From Phycisphaerales bacterium (lineage in GTDB: Bacteria > Planctomycetota > Phycisphaerae > Sedimentisphaerales > Anaerohalosphaeraceae), in contig DSDR01000306.1 in assembly GCA_011048645.1 (NCBI GenBank), forward strand, positions 1 to 6,276: a stretch of DNA of 6,276 nt, in the 5' to 3' direction. A model generated the notes under the pieces. The model worked only from the letters and a program-made list of their open reading frames with translations. It was not told where the DNA came from and made no database searches. Below, one piece after another: positions 5,247-6,276 of the stretch (within the stretch, counting starts at the first letter, position 1; each line of letters opens with the position of its first letter). The translations under genes were made by a program, and so were the position numbers.

Positions 5247-6146
5247 GCTAATGTGGTACTCAAAACCGACATTCCCGATGTCCCGGTCAAGCACGGCAAG
5301 GTGCGGGATATTTACGATCTCGGCCAGGCGCTGCTGATTGTCGCTTCCGACCGCATCAGTGCGTTTGATGTGATTATGAAAACCGGCATCCCGTACAAAG
5401 GTCAGGTGCTGACTCGGATTTCCAAATTCTGGTTCGATTTTCTGTCCGGCACAGTCGAAAACCATCTGATCTCGGACCACGTCGCGAAGTTCCCCCCGCC
5501 GTTTTGCGATCATCCGGAACAACTGGCCGGGCGGAGTATGCTGGTCAAAAAGACCCGCGTGTTGCCGGTCGAGTGCATTGTCCGCGGCTATATCACCGGT
5601 TCCGGCTGGAAGGAGTATCAAAAACAGGGCACGGTTTGCGGCATTAAGCTGCCGGCGGGTCTGAAGCAATGCCAGAAGCTGCCCGAACCGATTTTTACCC
5701 CCTCGACCAAGGCCGAGCAGGGCGCCCACGACGAGAATATCGACTATGATGCCTGCGTGGAGCTGATCGGCAGGGACAAGGCCGACTATGTGCGCGATAA
5801 AAGTTTAGAGATTTTCAAAAAAGCCCAGGCCTATGCCGAATCGAAGGGCATTTTGCTGGCCGATACCAAGTTTGAATGGGGCGAGATTGACGGGCGAATC
5901 ATTTTAATTGATGAGGCGCTCACGCCGGATTCGTCGCGGTTCTGGCCGGCGGACAAATACGAACCCGGACGCGATCAGGAAAGCTTCGACAAACAATTTG
6001 TCCGCAACTATCTGGAGCAAATCAATTTTGACAAATCCGGTCCGGGCGTGGAACTGCCGCCGGATATTGTGCAAAAAACCAGCGCCAAATACATCGACGC
6101 CTACGAAAGGCTGACCGGTCAGACGTTTCAGCAGGTCGCCGGCTAA
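5244..6146 (+). CDS. purC: Phosphoribosylaminoimidazole-succinocarboxamide synthase (SAICAR synthase)
   Basis: The protein has 300 residues, the length of the longer, yeast Ade1-like form of SAICAR synthase rather than the roughly 240-residue E. coli type. The enzyme joins CAIR and aspartate using ATP in de novo purine synthesis, in the cytosol. The N-terminus has the glycine/lysine nucleotide-binding segment HGKVRDIYD (17-25), then ASDRISAFDV (34-43). The first family signature is LPVECIVRGYITGSGWKEY (107-125). FTPSTKAEQGAHDENI follows at 151-166. The second signature is LADTKFEWG (205-213), then LIDEALTPDSSRFWP (221-235). All signatures are intact, so the enzyme should be active. No other pur gene is in view; purC appears to be transcribed alone from the region shared with hydE. 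I see no purine riboswitch in its leader. Confidence 0.97.
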   Translation: MANVVLKTDIPDVPVKHGKVRDIYDLGQALLIVASDRISAFDVIMKTGIPYKGQVLTRISKFWFDFLSGTVENHLISDHVAKFPPPFCDHPEQLAGRSMLVKKTRVLPVECIVRGYITGSGWKEYQKQGTVCGIKLPAGLKQCQKLPEPIFTPSTKAEQGAHDENIDYDACVELIGRDKADYVRDKSLEIFKKAQAYAESKGILLADTKFEWGEIDGRIILIDEALTPDSSRFWPADKYEPGRDQESFDKQFVRNYLEQINFDKSGPGVELPPDIVQKTSAKYIDAYERLTGQTFQQVAG

Positions 6147-6276
6147 CCACCGCACGACGCAACAGCGGGCGCAACAGCGCGGCCGCGCAAGCGGCCCGAT
6201 AGGCGATACGTGTATATTGGAACGTCTCCCAAGGCGTGGCGTTATCCGGCTCACTTGCGCCGCTCGGCTGTTGTAC
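6147..6276. other. Non-coding tail after purC, no gene recognised
   Basis: The 130 nt after the purC stop hold no recognisable coding start on either strand. A direct repeat CGCAACAGCG occurs at 6158-6167 and 6170-6179. A hairpin follows immediately: GGCCGC (6181-6186), a GCAA loop, GCGGCC (6191-6196). There is no T-run behind the hairpin, so a classical intrinsic terminator is not supported. The remainder is featureless to me. Confidence 0.5.
6181..6196 (+). terminator. GC-rich GCAA-tetraloop hairpin downstream of purC (weak)
   Basis: A perfect 6-bp G/C stem closes a GCAA loop of the stable GNRA class, 35 nt after the purC stop. It could pause polymerase or protect the mRNA 3' end. The absence of a following T-run argues against a standard intrinsic terminator. 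Confidence 0.3.

Noticed and set aside
5178..5729. Minus-strand open frame of 183 codons opposite purC
   Set aside because: It overlaps the purC promoter, start and first half in antisense, and shows no family features.
6200..6276. Possible promoter or start of a next gene at the right edge (TATATT at 6213-6218)
   Set aside because: No convincing -35 element or start codon with a ribosome binding site follows before the window ends.
1..6276. CRISPR array, insertion sequence, tRNA, rRNA or toxin-antitoxin pair
   Set aside because: No regularly spaced repeats, transposase motifs, terminal inverted repeats, cloverleaf-like stretches or small paired genes were seen.

Overview
The window reads as an ordinary bacterial chromosome segment. 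It is GC-rich by eye, densely coded, and has standard Shine-Dalgarno and sigma70-type signals. The mix of genes suggests an anaerobic member of the Planctomycetes/PVC group, perhaps Phycisphaerae-like. The clues are a secreted-type thioredoxin with an FSGSDWC-type active site, a DUF3616 protein, a divergent PanB, and a HydE maturase that implies [FeFe]-hydrogenase or related anaerobic chemistry. The lineage is an inference from protein style and is not proven here.

Layout, left to right. (1) 1-447 (+): the 3' part of a thioredoxin-fold protein, cut by the window edge. (2) 551-1651 (+): an exported DUF3616 protein with its own promoter (468-496), followed by an unusual two-tier hairpin and T-run terminator (1661-1726). 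(3) 1946-2806 (+): a PanB-family protein with a TTG start behind a good promoter (1867-1896). (4) 2811-3941 (+): a GT4-like glycosyltransferase, 4 nt after panB and surely cotranscribed with it. (5) 3951-5015 (-): hydE, convergent with gene 4 and separated from it by only 9 nt. (6) 5244-6146 (+): purC, divergent from hydE across a 228-nt region carrying back-to-back promoters. The last 130 nt hold no recognised gene.

The genes do not form one pathway. purC serves purine synthesis, hydE serves H-cluster maturation, and panB belongs to the ketopantoate-forming family. The thioredoxin and DUF3616 proteins look exported. The only tight unit is panB plus the glycosyltransferase-like gene. Both members depart from their families at recognisable places: the PanB has altered substrate-side motifs but an intact metal and catalytic set, and the GT lacks the usual donor-binding residues. 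That pair is the most interesting item here.

I found no mobile element, CRISPR array, tRNA or rRNA, and no convincing new defence or biosynthetic system.
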